This document shows, piece after piece, positions 14,590 to 23,772 of a stretch of 37,494 nt of DNA (positions within the stretch are counted from its first letter, which is position 1; each line of letters opens with the position of its first letter). The translations under genes and the position numbers were made by a program. The notes below the pieces were generated by a model, which was not told the origin of the DNA, made no database searches, and saw nothing but the letters and a program-made list of their open reading frames with translations. This DNA is from a virus. The stretch covers positions 1 through 37,494 of the IMG/VR virus record IMGVR_UViG_3300015242_000032. One strand, 5' to 3'.

Positions 14590-17076
14590 TTAGTTTAACC
14601 TTGCCCGTAGCTGACGACCTGTGAATGAGTTGCTGCCGCTGGCCACGGAAAACGCCGCCGTGATCTGTAGAAATAACGGTCCCGTTGTGTCGATGGCTGA
14701 AGTTACGGCGGTGTTTGCGTCACCGAATACCTGCGATGCAACCGCCGCGGTTAGATCGACCGTTAAGTTGCCATGAGCCTCGAAAACGGAACTGGCCCCG
14801 CCTGTCTGAGTTGTCGAGAACAATTGCGCACTGAAGGCATTATTTGTTTGGCCTCCAGCGTTCGCGGTAGAGGTGAAGGTGGCAAGAGTTATCACTATGC
14901 CGCTGCCGCATCCTGAAACTGTGCAGAGTTTAGCCTTCACGGTTACAGTGGAGGTGTTTGCGGCGGTCGTCGTATAGACGCCAGCCGTCCATATATCCAA
15001 TGTGTGGCCAACGATGTTCAGCGAGTTCGACGGGATCGGGATAGCCTGAAGAAGCTGATCCGTCGCCACGTTCGCGTTCACCGTAACTGGGGTGACATTC
15101 GATTCTGCGCTCTCACCGCCGATATAAAATAGGCTCGTACCATCGTAGATGAACGGATAAACCCTGCAAACGCTCGCATCCAGGTGCGTTAAAGGCGGGT
15201 CTTTCATGTTCGTCGGCCAGACAAACGATCGTCCACCCGTCCCATCCTGGCAGAGTTCAAAAAACTCAGCCTGACTTTCCCTGAGATTGTTCAGAGTCGC
15301 TCCGGTGACATTGGCTGTGAGCGTATTGGAAAACACGTTTCCGGTCGATAGATTGAATGCCGGTGTCGCGGAGGAAGCTATCGTCTGCTTAGTGTTGTAA
15401 GCAAATCCTACGTTGGATTGAACGAATTGATTCGATGATTCCGTGGCAAGTCGTAAGCTATTTGCCGTCGCAGATAGGACAGCATCGCCACCTGGAACAG
15501 TCGTGAGGATTCTGCCATCCTTACGTAGCTGCAAAAGTGATACGTTATTCTTCTCAAAATTAAATACCACCGATCCACTGGCGGATGCCGTATCTGTGAC
15601 GTTGAGAACAAATCCCTGCCCGATCAGCCCAGCATTGTTCCATGTGGTTCTAAACTGAGCCATTGGCGTGGCAACCGTATTCGTGATCGAACCTTGTACT
15701 ATGTCAATCGGTGTGGCTGTGGAGTTCGTCGCCGTCGAAACGGTCACGACCGATTGATTCGCCAATCCGCTTGTCAGCGTGCCTCCTGTCGCGGCTGAAG
15801 TTTCTCCAAACGTGATGCTGTCCTGCGAATCTGTGGTCTGCGCCCAGTTCCACCTCTGAGGATTATTTCCGTTGGCGATGGTGTTCGATGCTACCGCCGC
15901 GGTTATGGCTGATAGAGCCGCGCCGCTTGTACAAGCCACCTCCACTATCATTCCCAATGTTCCTAAACTATTTACACAAAGCCCTCCCGCTGGCGCGGCT
16001 GACCACCAGGCTAGGGGAACTTCCGCTACACCGTTCACTCCGGTTACCAGCGAGTGAGTCGTAGTCGCTCGGATGAAACTCTGCCCCGCTGTGGGAGTGC
16101 CCGCTACGGCGCCCTCTGTGAAGGCGATGCATCCGGTAGCCGCGCCGCACGCCGTTGGACCTGTGCCGACGCTGAGGGAGTTCGTGCAGTTCAGGTTTCC
16201 GGTCAAAGTGAACGTGCAGCCGGTACTCCAAATCATCGGCGTGCCCGCGCCGCCTTGAGACACCAGGAAATTTCCTGTGCTGCCAGCCGTGATCGGATAG
16301 TCCCATTCTGCATCTGCCGGCATTACGCCCGGATTCTTCATGTTGAGCTTGTGCGCTACGGCGCTATCTGTGATTGAGTAAAATCCTGTTATGCCGGCCG
16401 AAATTAAACCAGCGGCAATCTCACCTTGCACGTCAATCAAAGGAGCCGATTGCGTGCCTGAATGCTGGATGATCGTGAGAGGGGTAACCCCATCCGCGCT
16501 TGCAGTGAATGATATCGCGCCTGTTCCCGCCGTTACGGCGCTGCCTGATACGTCGCCGATTACATTCGGAGCCGTGGCAAAAGTTAAGTGCGTGGCCGTG
16601 ACTGCGCCGGTAATTCCGGTAGGGCCGGCGCCGGAAAAATTCGTTAGATTTGGCGCGGCTGCCGTAAGCGTTACGCTGATATTCTGGCTCGCCCCGGAAA
16701 TCGTCATCGTTACGACAAAAGTTTGCGATCCGGTGCCCAGCGGCGGCGCGATCCCTCCAGGATTGGAATTTATGGTGATCTGCCATTGCGAGGCTGCCGG
16801 GGTGATGATGGCGTTGCTGCCGAACTGGGCCGTGAACGTGCCCGTGGAATCCAGCGTGGCCGGTCCCACGCGTCCAGAATAGGGCTGCCCACTGAGCCGC
16901 CATCCGCCAGACGATGCAGGCACGAGAATCGCGCTCATCGTGCCGCCGGCGTACGGAATGCCGTTCGCATCGGTGACCGTGCCCGTAACCGTAGTGAACT
17001 GAGCCCTCGAATCTTGGGCCGCAGAGATCCCACACAGGATCACTGCCATCAGGATCATCACTCTACGTTTTTTCAT
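14590..17076 (-). CDS. Secreted fibre-like protein with shared N-terminal domain (828 aa)
   Basis: Signal peptide MKKRRVMILMAVILCGISAA, then a domain of about 120 aa (VTGTVTDANGIPYAGGTMSA onward) of the carboxypeptidase-regulatory-like (CarboxypepD_reg) type, shared with the genes at 17101 and 18381. The middle is a repetitive Thr/Gly/Ala beta-type region. The C-terminal part contains FFELCQDGTGGRSFVWPTNM, a pattern I associate with phage tail-fibre and spike proteins. A common base domain with different ends is the usual layout of receptor-binding proteins. A signal peptide on a virion protein is unusual. GGGAGA lies about 10 nt before the ATG. Confidence 0.7.
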   Translation of the reverse strand: MKKRRVMILMAVILCGISAAQDSRAQFTTVTGTVTDANGIPYAGGTMSAILVPASSGGWRLSGQPYSGRVGPATLDSTGTFTAQFGSNAIITPAASQWQITINSNPGGIAPPLGTGSQTFVVTMTISGASQNISVTLTAAAPNLTNFSGAGPTGITGAVTATHLTFATAPNVIGDVSGSAVTAGTGAISFTASADGVTPLTIIQHSGTQSAPLIDVQGEIAAGLISAGITGFYSITDSAVAHKLNMKNPGVMPADAEWDYPITAGSTGNFLVSQGGAGTPMIWSTGCTFTLTGNLNCTNSLSVGTGPTACGAATGCIAFTEGAVAGTPTAGQSFIRATTTHSLVTGVNGVAEVPLAWWSAAPAGGLCVNSLGTLGMIVEVACTSGAALSAITAAVASNTIANGNNPQRWNWAQTTDSQDSITFGETSAATGGTLTSGLANQSVVTVSTATNSTATPIDIVQGSITNTVATPMAQFRTTWNNAGLIGQGFVLNVTDTASASGSVVFNFEKNNVSLLQLRKDGRILTTVPGGDAVLSATANSLRLATESSNQFVQSNVGFAYNTKQTIASSATPAFNLSTGNVFSNTLTANVTGATLNNLRESQAEFFELCQDGTGGRSFVWPTNMKDPPLTHLDASVCRVYPFIYDGTSLFYIGGESAESNVTPVTVNANVATDQLLQAIPIPSNSLNIVGHTLDIWTAGVYTTTAANTSTVTVKAKLCTVSGCGSGIVITLATFTSTANAGGQTNNAFSAQLFSTTQTGGASSVFEAHGNLTVDLTAAVASQVFGDANTAVTSAIDTTGPLFLQITAAFSVASGSNSFTGRQLRARLN

Positions 17077-17100
17077 GGTCCGCGTCTCCCGATCGGTCAG

Positions 17101-18372
17101 CTAGATTGCCTGCACTCTTGCAAAGATTTTGTATCTTGGTGAATTGGCCGTACTCGTTGAGTAGGTCAACGCCGTGCCTGTCACGAATCGAATGGGAAAA
17201 CTGAGCGTTTGTATCGTGCCCGTTACTGCGGCGTTCAAGGAAGCGCCGCTAGGCGCCTGCGCTCCCGTATCATCCGCATAACCAATACTTGTAGTGATCG
17301 TGGCAGTCGCCACACCCGTAGACACTTCCACGTAGATCGTCACAATATAAAATCCAGTGGCATAGGTGGACGCCATCAGCGTGACAGGGGCATAGTTTCC
17401 AGTTATTTCTACGGTGTGGTTGTCCGCTCCTACGGTCGAGGCGATTCCGTTTCCCCCTACAGGAAGTAAATTATTTCCATAGGTAAGAAGTTTGGCAGCG
17501 TTGATTTCAAATTGAATCCCTGTATTTACTCCCCCCGCGAAGGGTCTTGCAAACCAATAGGCCGGGTTATTATTTGAAGAATACTCCCAATTCCCCGCTC
17601 CCCAAATTATCAAATCTGTACCTATCCCCACTACGGTGTCCCCGTGAACATGATTCCCAAAATTGTTTGTGTATCTATCTCCGGACGCTAGATTCGTCCA
17701 TTTCTCCACTATGGCGTTGGATGCACCTATATTTGTCGTTGTGACCTGAATCAAAGGTCCAGTTTGAGTTCCCGAGTTGGGAAGTATGGTTAACGGGGTT
17801 GCGGTATCACTGCTCGCTGTAAGAGTGATCTCTCCCGTTCCTGCGGTAACCGAGCTTCCTAGAATGCCGGCCAACGCGCCAGCGAGGTTGTACTGCAATT
17901 GCGTCGGAGAGCCGCCCGCCGTCGTGCTGAAAAAGTTGGTCAGTTTCGGCGCCAGGGAGTTCAGCGTTACGCTGATATCTTGGCTCGCCCCGGAGATCGT
18001 CATCGTTACAACAAAAGCCTGAGACCCGGTACCAAACGGTGGCGGAATTCCTCCGGGATTGGAATTTATGGTGATCTGCCATTGCGAGGATGCCGGAGTG
18101 ATGAGGGCGTTGCTGCCGAAATTTACCTTAAACGTGCCTGTGGAATCCAGCGTAGCCGGTCCCACGCGTCCGGAATAGGGTTGCCCGTTGAGTTGCCATG
18201 CGCCAGACAATGCAGGCACAAGGATCGCGCTCATGATGCCGTAGGAGTACGGAATGCCGTTTGGATCGGTGACTGTGCCCGTAACGGTCGTGAACTGAGC
18301 CCTGGAATCCTGAGCCGCAAAGATCCCGCACAGGATCACCGCCATCAGGATCATCACTCTACGTTTTTTCAT
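17101..18372 (-). CDS. Secreted fibre-like protein, second paralogue (423 aa)
   Basis: The first 130 residues are nearly those of the 14590 protein (MKKRRVMILMAVILCGIFAA, then GTVTDPNGIPYSYGIMSAIL), showing a recent duplication. The C-terminal 290 residues are different, ending in a beta-rich domain (TYSTSTANSPRYKIFARVQA). Start 18372 is chosen by alignment with the paralogue; a longer frame to 18447 exists. Likely an alternative host-binding protein or part of the same fibre. Confidence 0.68.
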   Translation of the reverse strand: MKKRRVMILMAVILCGIFAAQDSRAQFTTVTGTVTDPNGIPYSYGIMSAILVPALSGAWQLNGQPYSGRVGPATLDSTGTFKVNFGSNALITPASSQWQITINSNPGGIPPPFGTGSQAFVVTMTISGASQDISVTLNSLAPKLTNFFSTTAGGSPTQLQYNLAGALAGILGSSVTAGTGEITLTASSDTATPLTILPNSGTQTGPLIQVTTTNIGASNAIVEKWTNLASGDRYTNNFGNHVHGDTVVGIGTDLIIWGAGNWEYSSNNNPAYWFARPFAGGVNTGIQFEINAAKLLTYGNNLLPVGGNGIASTVGADNHTVEITGNYAPVTLMASTYATGFYIVTIYVEVSTGVATATITTSIGYADDTGAQAPSGASLNAAVTGTIQTLSFPIRFVTGTALTYSTSTANSPRYKIFARVQAI

Positions 18373-18380
18373 GGCGAATC

Positions 18381-19544
18381 TCAAAAGCATTTCCAAATCG
18401 TGCCGTTGGAAAAGGCTATCGCAGCATTCGTGCTGCTGCCAACGCACGTCTGGCCTTCCGAAGCGACGGCCGTGGAATCGGAAAGAACGGCCGTCTGGCC
18501 TTTATTCCCGGAAGCCGCGGCGCCTAGCGATGCGAGCGTGACGGGAACGTACTTAAACGACGGAGAAAGAACCGTCCCGCCGAAGGAATTCGGCGCGGTT
18601 CCGGCCTCGAAAAGTCCATAGTTTAAGGAACTGCCAACTCCGGCTTGATCTGAAATGTAAATTCCATAGTTCGCTGTGGGCATCACTGCGCCGAAAGCAT
18701 TGCTGTAGATCAGCAAGCCGATCGTGTTCCCCACTAATCCGGCGCCCGTGGCATGAGCCTGAAAAGCCCCACCGATACAGAATGCAGTCGTGGCGGCCGC
18801 TCCGGGCTGGCACCAGGTGTCGCCTTCCAGCGCTTGCTGAATCGTAGTTAAGCCGCTGGCCGCGTTTCCCAGAGTTCTCGAGCTGAATCCTCCGATCACT
18901 TGGCCGGGAGTGTTCTGCTGGTCGATCACCCGCAGAGCCATAATCTGGTTCGGCTGGTTCAGTATTCCGAAGACAAACGGCGAATCGTTGAACGCGGACT
19001 GAATTACTGCCGCGTCGTAGCTGCCCCTCGGCGGGCCAACTAGAAATTGCTGCGTGATGGCGGCGATGCTGGCAGGCGACGTGAGCGTGAACAGCGACGT
19101 CCCGAGATTGAGATTCGTTAGCTTAGGAGCCGCAGCGTTCAACGTTGTGCTGATGTTCTGAGTTGCGCCGGAAATCGACATGGTCACGGTGAACGATTGG
19201 CCGCCGGTTCCCATCGGCATAGGAATTCCGCCGAGATTGGAATTCACCGTGATCTGCCATTGAGATCCGCCAGGCAGAATGATGGCGTTGCTGCCGAACT
19301 GCACCGTAAAGCTGCCCGTCGAATCGAGCGACGTCGTTCCGATGCGTCCGCCGTAGGAATTTCCGCTCAGTGTCCAATTTCCCGGAGACGCTGGCACGAG
19401 GACCGCGCTTACCGTTCCGCCGGCGTATGGAATGCCGTTCGGATCGACGACCGTTGCGGAGACGGCGGTAAACTGCGCGCGCGCCGTCTGCGTAAAAAGA
19501 AACGCCCCGGCAAGTACCAGGGCGACGTGAGTGATTTTCTTCAT
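18381..19544 (-). CDS. Secreted fibre-like protein, third paralogue (387 aa)
   Basis: MKKITHVALVLAGAFLFTQT is a signal peptide ending ARA-Q; the shared domain follows (VSATVVDPNGIPYAGGTVSA). The rest is unlike the other two and ends SSTNAAIAFSNGTIWKCF, a short C-terminal form seen in many phage fibre proteins. Start 19544 is preferred to 19550 because AAAGG lies 7 nt upstream. The stop is 8 bp before the next paralogue. Confidence 0.68.
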   Translation of the reverse strand: MKKITHVALVLAGAFLFTQTARAQFTAVSATVVDPNGIPYAGGTVSAVLVPASPGNWTLSGNSYGGRIGTTSLDSTGSFTVQFGSNAIILPGGSQWQITVNSNLGGIPMPMGTGGQSFTVTMSISGATQNISTTLNAAAPKLTNLNLGTSLFTLTSPASIAAITQQFLVGPPRGSYDAAVIQSAFNDSPFVFGILNQPNQIMALRVIDQQNTPGQVIGGFSSRTLGNAASGLTTIQQALEGDTWCQPGAAATTAFCIGGAFQAHATGAGLVGNTIGLLIYSNAFGAVMPTANYGIYISDQAGVGSSLNYGLFEAGTAPNSFGGTVLSPSFKYVPVTLASLGAAASGNKGQTAVLSDSTAVASEGQTCVGSSTNAAIAFSNGTIWKCF

Positions 19545-19567
19545 GGCCATCCTTTAGCCCGCTAGTT

Positions 19568-20872
19568 TCATTGGACGTCGTACCCGGTCAACGTCACGGA
19601 TTCAAATTCGTTCGTGAGAAGCGCGGAGAATTCGAGCGTCATCGCGGTAGCCGCCGTCCCGATCAAATTGAGACCGCAGAGGTTCACGTTTCCGTGATTC
19701 GTCGCCGTCGCTGCCGCTGTGATCTCCGTACTCCAAATGATTGTGCCTGCGCCTGTCGCTCCATCGCGCAGATTGATGGTGAGTTGCGTTGCCGCTGGCG
19801 CGGTCGACGCGCCCGCCGATATCGTCACGCAATCCGCCACGTGACGCACGCCTGCCGCGCCTAAAGCTTTGCTCGCCGTGGCTTGGTTGCTGACGGCTGG
19901 GCCGCTTACGACGCTCCATCGCGCGCCTTTTTCCGCAAGCGGCACGGCTTCATTGATTGCCGCTCCAATCGTCTGCGCGGATGAAGTGAGGCTAGTTGTC
20001 CCAGGAGGATCGAAAACGTAATCCAGCCTGAACGTGTTCGCCGAGGCTCCTCCGCTGGTGTAGCCGACTAAAACTTGCTGACAGGGTACATCCGGTACTT
20101 GAAAAATTTGAAGTTGAGTCGTATTGGCGACATTCCAGACCCAATTCGTATAAGAGGTTCCGTTCGCGCCGACATTGCATTGCGCATTAATCGTGGAATT
20201 CGCGATTCCTGCGGTTTGATAAGTGAAAATTATTTTCCCCAGAGAAGTACCGAAAGGTGGAGTGAAAAGTGCGGTAGCTACGGTCGTATTGCTTGGCGCA
20301 TTCTGGAATACGGCCTTGTCAACGGCGCCCGCCAGATACGATCCTGTGGAGATATTCGAGGTAGCAGCCGTTCCGGTGTAACTCAGGGTGAACGTCCCAG
20401 AGCTGCATGCGACCACTACATTGACAATCGGGAAATATCCCGTCCCTGCCACTGTGGAAGCGACTCCAACCTGGCCGCTGCTGAAAACGGTGTCGGAAAT
20501 CGGAAACACATTTCCGCTACTGTCCTTTCCCTGGATAACCATTGTGAGGCTGGTATTCGCGACGGATGGCACGATCGAGGCGTAGTGCTGCGGCTGATTC
20601 CGGTTGTTCACCGGAAAAGTTTGATTCGTTCCGGTGCAAGCGAGATTCGTCGCTAGAATTTGCTGCGTCGGCTGGATGATCACCGGCGTCTGCGCGGCCG
20701 CTGGACGGGCGGCGCATCCGCACATCACGAAGAGTACGGCGACCGCGGCGGTCAACTTCGCCAGACGTTTTCTCAGCGATGGCAAAAACTGTTTCGGCGT
20801 CTTGCGGTTCGCCAGAGCTTTGCGGAGCCCTTTGATTTGCTTGTCTTTCGGGATGTTGAGTTTTCTTGCCAT
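19568..20872 (-). CDS. Exported beta-rich protein with basic N-terminus (434 aa)
   Basis: The first 38 residues are basic (MARKLNIPKDKQIKGLRKAL), then LTAAVAVLFVMCGCAARPAA is a hydrophobic segment with possible lipobox (VMCGC) or signal cleavage (AAAQ). The rest is Ser/Thr/Ala/Gly-rich with paired Cys residues (LACTG, VVACSS, AQCNV, VPCQQ, ADCVT, NLCGL). It heads the run of fibre-like proteins and may be their base or another surface protein. GAGGGAAAA precedes the ATG. Confidence 0.65.
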   Translation of the reverse strand: MARKLNIPKDKQIKGLRKALANRKTPKQFLPSLRKRLAKLTAAVAVLFVMCGCAARPAAAQTPVIIQPTQQILATNLACTGTNQTFPVNNRNQPQHYASIVPSVANTSLTMVIQGKDSSGNVFPISDTVFSSGQVGVASTVAGTGYFPIVNVVVACSSGTFTLSYTGTAATSNISTGSYLAGAVDKAVFQNAPSNTTVATALFTPPFGTSLGKIIFTYQTAGIANSTINAQCNVGANGTSYTNWVWNVANTTQLQIFQVPDVPCQQVLVGYTSGGASANTFRLDYVFDPPGTTSLTSSAQTIGAAINEAVPLAEKGARWSVVSGPAVSNQATASKALGAAGVRHVADCVTISAGASTAPAATQLTINLRDGATGAGTIIWSTEITAAATATNHGNVNLCGLNLIGTAATAMTLEFSALLTNEFESVTLTGYDVQ

Positions 20873-20893
20873 TTTTCCCTCATCATCTGTTTA

Positions 20894-20921
20894 GCTGGGC
20901 TCCAAGTAGAGCCCAGCCCGT
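20894..20921 (-). repeat. Dispersed RNA hairpin, copy E
   Basis: Sense strand: ACGGG leader (one base shorter), perfect stem CTGGGCTC/GAGCCCAG with loop TACTTG. The leader overlaps the TGA stop of the gene at 20921, and the hairpin ends about 20 nt before the next ATG. Confidence 0.87.
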
Positions 20922-21631
20922 CACCACGCGACCGACTGATCCTGCGCCTCGAACTGATCGTCCCAGGTGCGCGGATAGAAATAGCCGCCCAGCAACGCGC
21001 CGACTTCCTCCCCGGCGACGGGCAATAGCACGTTCTTAAAAAGGAATGCGAGGACGTCGTTTTCGTAAATGCGGATGCCGGAAATTTTCGCGGGATTGTT
21101 GATCAGCCCGTACGATGCTTCGATATCTTGATAGTTGCGTTCCGCCATCGTGGCAGCCGCGCCCGTTGCTTGGTTACGAACGATCTGCCATATCGCATCC
21201 CCGGAGAAATCCGACCATGCGCCGCCCACGACGACGTTGGCGATTCTATTCAGCACGCCGTTTCTACCAGGCGGGCAGGTGATCGACACTACCGTGTGGA
21301 ATGCGCCATCCGCTGCCGGCATCGTGATCCCGCCGCCGAGATGAAACGATTCAGAGTCCGGAGGCTCGATCAGCCACGGCGCGGAAATTAGGCGCGTCGA
21401 ACGCTGCACCTGCTGCATGGTTTGCTGAAGCGCCGCGATCGTCAAAAGCAACGGATCGTCGGAAGCGTCAGGCTGTTCCGGTGGACGCAACAAAATATTG
21501 TGCGAGATGGAATGATCGGCAGCGCGCTTGTACGGCCATGTGGACGCGCGAATCGAGGACGATGAGGCGCCCGTAGCGTTTGGCTGGCCCGCAGCGGCGG
21601 ATGGGCTCGTATTGTTTTGATCGTAGGCCAT
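20921..21631 (-). CDS. Capsid-associated jelly-roll-like protein (236 aa)
   Basis: The first 60 residues are low-complexity and polar (MAYDQNNTSPSAAAGQPNAT), then SHNILLRPPEQPD and a helical segment with AALQQTMQQVQ. The C-terminal half is beta-rich (NRIANVVVGGAWSDFSGDAI ... VLAFLFKNVLLPVAG ... GGYFYPRTW), matching the general pattern of the neighbouring capsid-type proteins that end in a G-Y strand. It begins MAYD, near the MAYA start of the late membrane proteins. Start 21631 follows GGAGAG by about 10 nt. Spike or penton protein is a reasonable guess. Confidence 0.55.
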   Translation of the reverse strand: MAYDQNNTSPSAAAGQPNATGASSSSIRASTWPYKRAADHSISHNILLRPPEQPDASDDPLLLTIAALQQTMQQVQRSTRLISAPWLIEPPDSESFHLGGGITMPAADGAFHTVVSITCPPGRNGVLNRIANVVVGGAWSDFSGDAIWQIVRNQATGAAATMAERNYQDIEASYGLINNPAKISGIRIYENDVLAFLFKNVLLPVAGEEVGALLGGYFYPRTWDDQFEAQDQSVAW

Positions 21632-21633
21632 TT

Positions 21634-21795
21634 TTATTGCTCTCCACGCCACGTCATCCCGCTAAATTCTGGAGCGAAACAACTTTTCGCATACTTCCTT
21701 AAACTGCATCTTTTCGGAGCGTTCCACCAAATCCACAATCCGATAGGATTCAGAAAAAGCCACAGCCCGCGATACCATGGCAAACGAAAGTCCAT
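21634..21795 (-). CDS. Small membrane protein (53 aa)
   Basis: MDFRLPWYRGLWLFLNPIGL followed by WIWWNAPKRC gives one Trp-rich membrane segment, then a basic tail. GGAGAG lies just before the start, which shares one base with the TGA of the upstream gene (an ATG one codon earlier is also possible). The stop is 2 bp before the next ATG. Probably a virion or assembly membrane protein. Confidence 0.6.
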   Translation of the reverse strand: MDFRLPWYRGLWLFLNPIGLWIWWNAPKRCSLRKYAKSCFAPEFSGMTWRGEQ

Positions 21796-22295
21796 CATTC
21801 TCTCCACCAGCCGGAATAGCCGAACATGCACAGATTCACGATGTTCGCATTCGCGCCGTCGAGATTTTGAATCCTGCAATTCACCGGAGATCCCGCGGCG
21901 ATGAAGTGCGGCATCCGCAGCAAGCCAGGTTCCCGCGCGATCGGGCAGAAATTATCTCGGTTGACGGCGTACTTCGAATATTTGTACTGGCCCTGATCTT
22001 CGTAAATCTGGCAGCGAAACGATCCGCTGCCGCTGATTACCCTGCTGGCACGCGCCATGATCGCGACAATCCAGAAATCTTCCGTCACGGTGACGCGAGT
22101 GAGATCGGTTTGCCCAGGCGTCAGCGTAAGTTCCGGAAACTCGTACCAAAAGATATGGCCTTTTGCGAGCGAGAGCCTCACCCATTGCGGCGGCACCCAC
22201 GCCGACGACGCCAGTTTCCTACGATTCTGCCAGGCCCCCAATGTGGGAACCATGCGAGCGCCGGGTACATGTCCCTGTGTCCACGGATTGATCAT
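21795..22295 (-). CDS. Single jelly-roll-like capsid protein (166 aa)
   Basis: Beta-strand-rich; it shares a run of features with the protein at 22440: a TVTEDFWIVAIMA-type strand against IQIDSDADFQFLMLV; VNRDNF against VNIDNF; a Pro/Gly turn; and the ending CRIQNLDGANANIVNLCMFGY against IKCVNTSGGANNVQIDFWGY. The two look like paralogues with a small capsid beta-sandwich. No ribosome site is evident before ATG 22295. Minor capsid or vertex protein is inferred. Confidence 0.58.
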   Translation of the reverse strand: MINPWTQGHVPGARMVPTLGAWQNRRKLASSAWVPPQWVRLSLAKGHIFWYEFPELTLTPGQTDLTRVTVTEDFWIVAIMARASRVISGSGSFRCQIYEDQGQYKYSKYAVNRDNFCPIAREPGLLRMPHFIAAGSPVNCRIQNLDGANANIVNLCMFGYSGWWRE

Positions 22296-22439
22296 TTTCA
22301 GTCGCGCACTCTATGTGCGCGTTCCTTTCTGCTAAACTGTCCTCGCCGGGCACCTGGACGCGGGTGATAGATCAGTTGGTAGAACCCAACTTAAACAGCG
22401 ACCCATTGAATCGCTCCCGGCTAAAACTTCCAATCAAAA
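22296..22439 (-). other. 144-bp gap with two hairpins
   Basis: On the minus strand, AGCGA/TCGCT (loop of 9) and GTTGG/CCAAC (loop GTTCTA) form two stems. On the plus strand the same bases resemble a tRNA D-arm. No gene is visible. Confidence 0.45.
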
Positions 22440-22925
22440 CTAATTCTGGCTCGGCGCGGCACCCAACTGCACAGCCTGCGCGGCCGGGAACAGCTTGTAT
22501 CCCCAGAAATCGATCTGCACGTTGTTCGCGCCGCCACTGGTGTTCACGCACTTGATGCTGTAGACGCGTTTCTTCGGCATCAATTGCGGGATTAATCCCG
22601 CAGGGAACGGCAATTGCGCCGTGCCCAGGAAATTGTCGATGTTCACAGGCGCGCTCTGCCAGGCAAGCCCTCCGCTGCCGCCTTCGGTGACTTCCACCGT
22701 CACGGCGGCGTTGTCACGGCTGCCGACGAGCATCAGGAATTGGAAATCCGCGTCGCTATCGATCTGAATGGTCTGCGTGATCGTTGCGCTTCCGGCAAAG
22801 GCGAAGTTCGCGATGTAGTGAAAAAGCTTCGCGATAAACAGATGCCCGCCGAGTTCCTGGAGTTGCGGATCGTTCATCAACTGGTCGAGTTGATCTTGTG
22901 TCAGCGCGCTGCTTTGTGAACTCAT
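22440..22925 (-). CDS. Single jelly-roll-like capsid protein (161 aa)
   Basis: An N-terminal helical part (LTQDQLDQLMNDPQLQELGG then FIAKLFHYIANFAF) is followed by a beta domain ending KCVNTSGGANNVQIDFWGYK and a short tail. The beta domain parallels that of the gene at 21795. GAGAGG lies 5 nt before the ATG. A shell or vertex protein next to the candidate major capsid protein. Confidence 0.6.
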   Translation of the reverse strand: MSSQSSALTQDQLDQLMNDPQLQELGGHLFIAKLFHYIANFAFAGSATITQTIQIDSDADFQFLMLVGSRDNAAVTVEVTEGGSGGLAWQSAPVNIDNFLGTAQLPFPAGLIPQLMPKKRVYSIKCVNTSGGANNVQIDFWGYKLFPAAQAVQLGAAPSQN

Positions 22926-23010
22926 GTCATCCTCTCAACAAATTGCGCGCGGGACGCGGCGCCTTCGCTGCTTACGTCCCGCGATCGGTTTCCCACGCGC
23001 GGCTGTATTT

Positions 23011-23772
23011 CTACAGGACCGCGCGAGCCTTCTGTCCTTCCAGATAGACGAACGCGTTGATGCCGGTGCCAATGGGCACGGTACTGTTCGCGCTCGTGGT
23101 GAAGCCTGTAGCTTGCGCCCAGGCCGCTTGCGTCGGATCGATTTCCACTCGGAACGCCTGTTGCTGCGCGATCAGAATGCCGTCGATATTCGGGAACTGA
23201 TCGACTCCGGGAACGCCGTCGCATCCGGGATCGGTGAGTCTGAATCCCTGGTGCTCGGTCGGAATTCCGTTGCCAACCGTTCCGATGATCGTGGTCGCCG
23301 CGGTTGCTCCGAATTGCTGCGCCCACGTGCCGCCGCCCGCGGGAAGTTTCGCCAGCACGCCTACCACAAAGAACGACTTCGTAGAGATGAAGAAGTTCAC
23401 GATGGTCTGCGAGCCGAACTTATTCATGTCGCCCTGATGAATATCGTTCGAGGCGAACACGGTGATCCCGCGCACCAACATGCGCTCCGGTGCCTGGAGC
23501 TGGTTCGATTGCTGCATGCTGGTCATTTGCAGGGTTTTCGTGACCGTCGCGCCGCCGGTGATGGTGAATGGATTATTTTGCGGCACGGAGAACAGCGTTT
23601 GCTTCACAACCGCCGTTGAAACCGCCACACCGTAATAGTCCCATTCCGGTTGCACAACGAAATCGCCGAGCCCGGCCGCCAGCATGTTCCGCAAACGGAA
23701 CCGCGGACGCCCAATCTCGTGAGCCGAAATTTCCTGCAAATGCGAAAATCTTGCTGCATTGAGATGTTTCAT
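23011..23772 (-). CDS. Candidate major capsid protein (253 aa)
   Basis: A beta-rich protein of a size suited to a jelly-roll capsid protein (PM2 P2 is about 269 aa). Key segments: TLFSVPQNNPFTITGGATVT, LQAPERMLVRGITVFAS, FGSQTIVNFFISTKSFFVVG and GILIAQQQAFRVEIDPTQ. It is free of signal peptide and membrane helices, well expressed by layout (AAAGGAG ribosome site), and lies between other shell-like genes. The paralogue at 6905 supports a structural role. No sequence-level match to a named capsid family is claimed; structure prediction is needed. Confidence 0.5.
   Translation of the reverse strand: MKHLNAARFSHLQEISAHEIGRPRFRLRNMLAAGLGDFVVQPEWDYYGVAVSTAVVKQTLFSVPQNNPFTITGGATVTKTLQMTSMQQSNQLQAPERMLVRGITVFASNDIHQGDMNKFGSQTIVNFFISTKSFFVVGVLAKLPAGGGTWAQQFGATAATTIIGTVGNGIPTEHQGFRLTDPGCDGVPGVDQFPNIDGILIAQQQAFRVEIDPTQAAWAQATGFTTSANSTVPIGTGINAFVYLEGQKARAVL

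Noticed and set aside
22347-22437. tRNA-like sequence on the plus strand (GATAGATCAGTTGGTAGAAC resembles a D-arm)
   Set aside because: The remaining length is too short for anticodon and T-arms, and no acceptor stem pairs; the same bases form simple hairpins on the minus strand.
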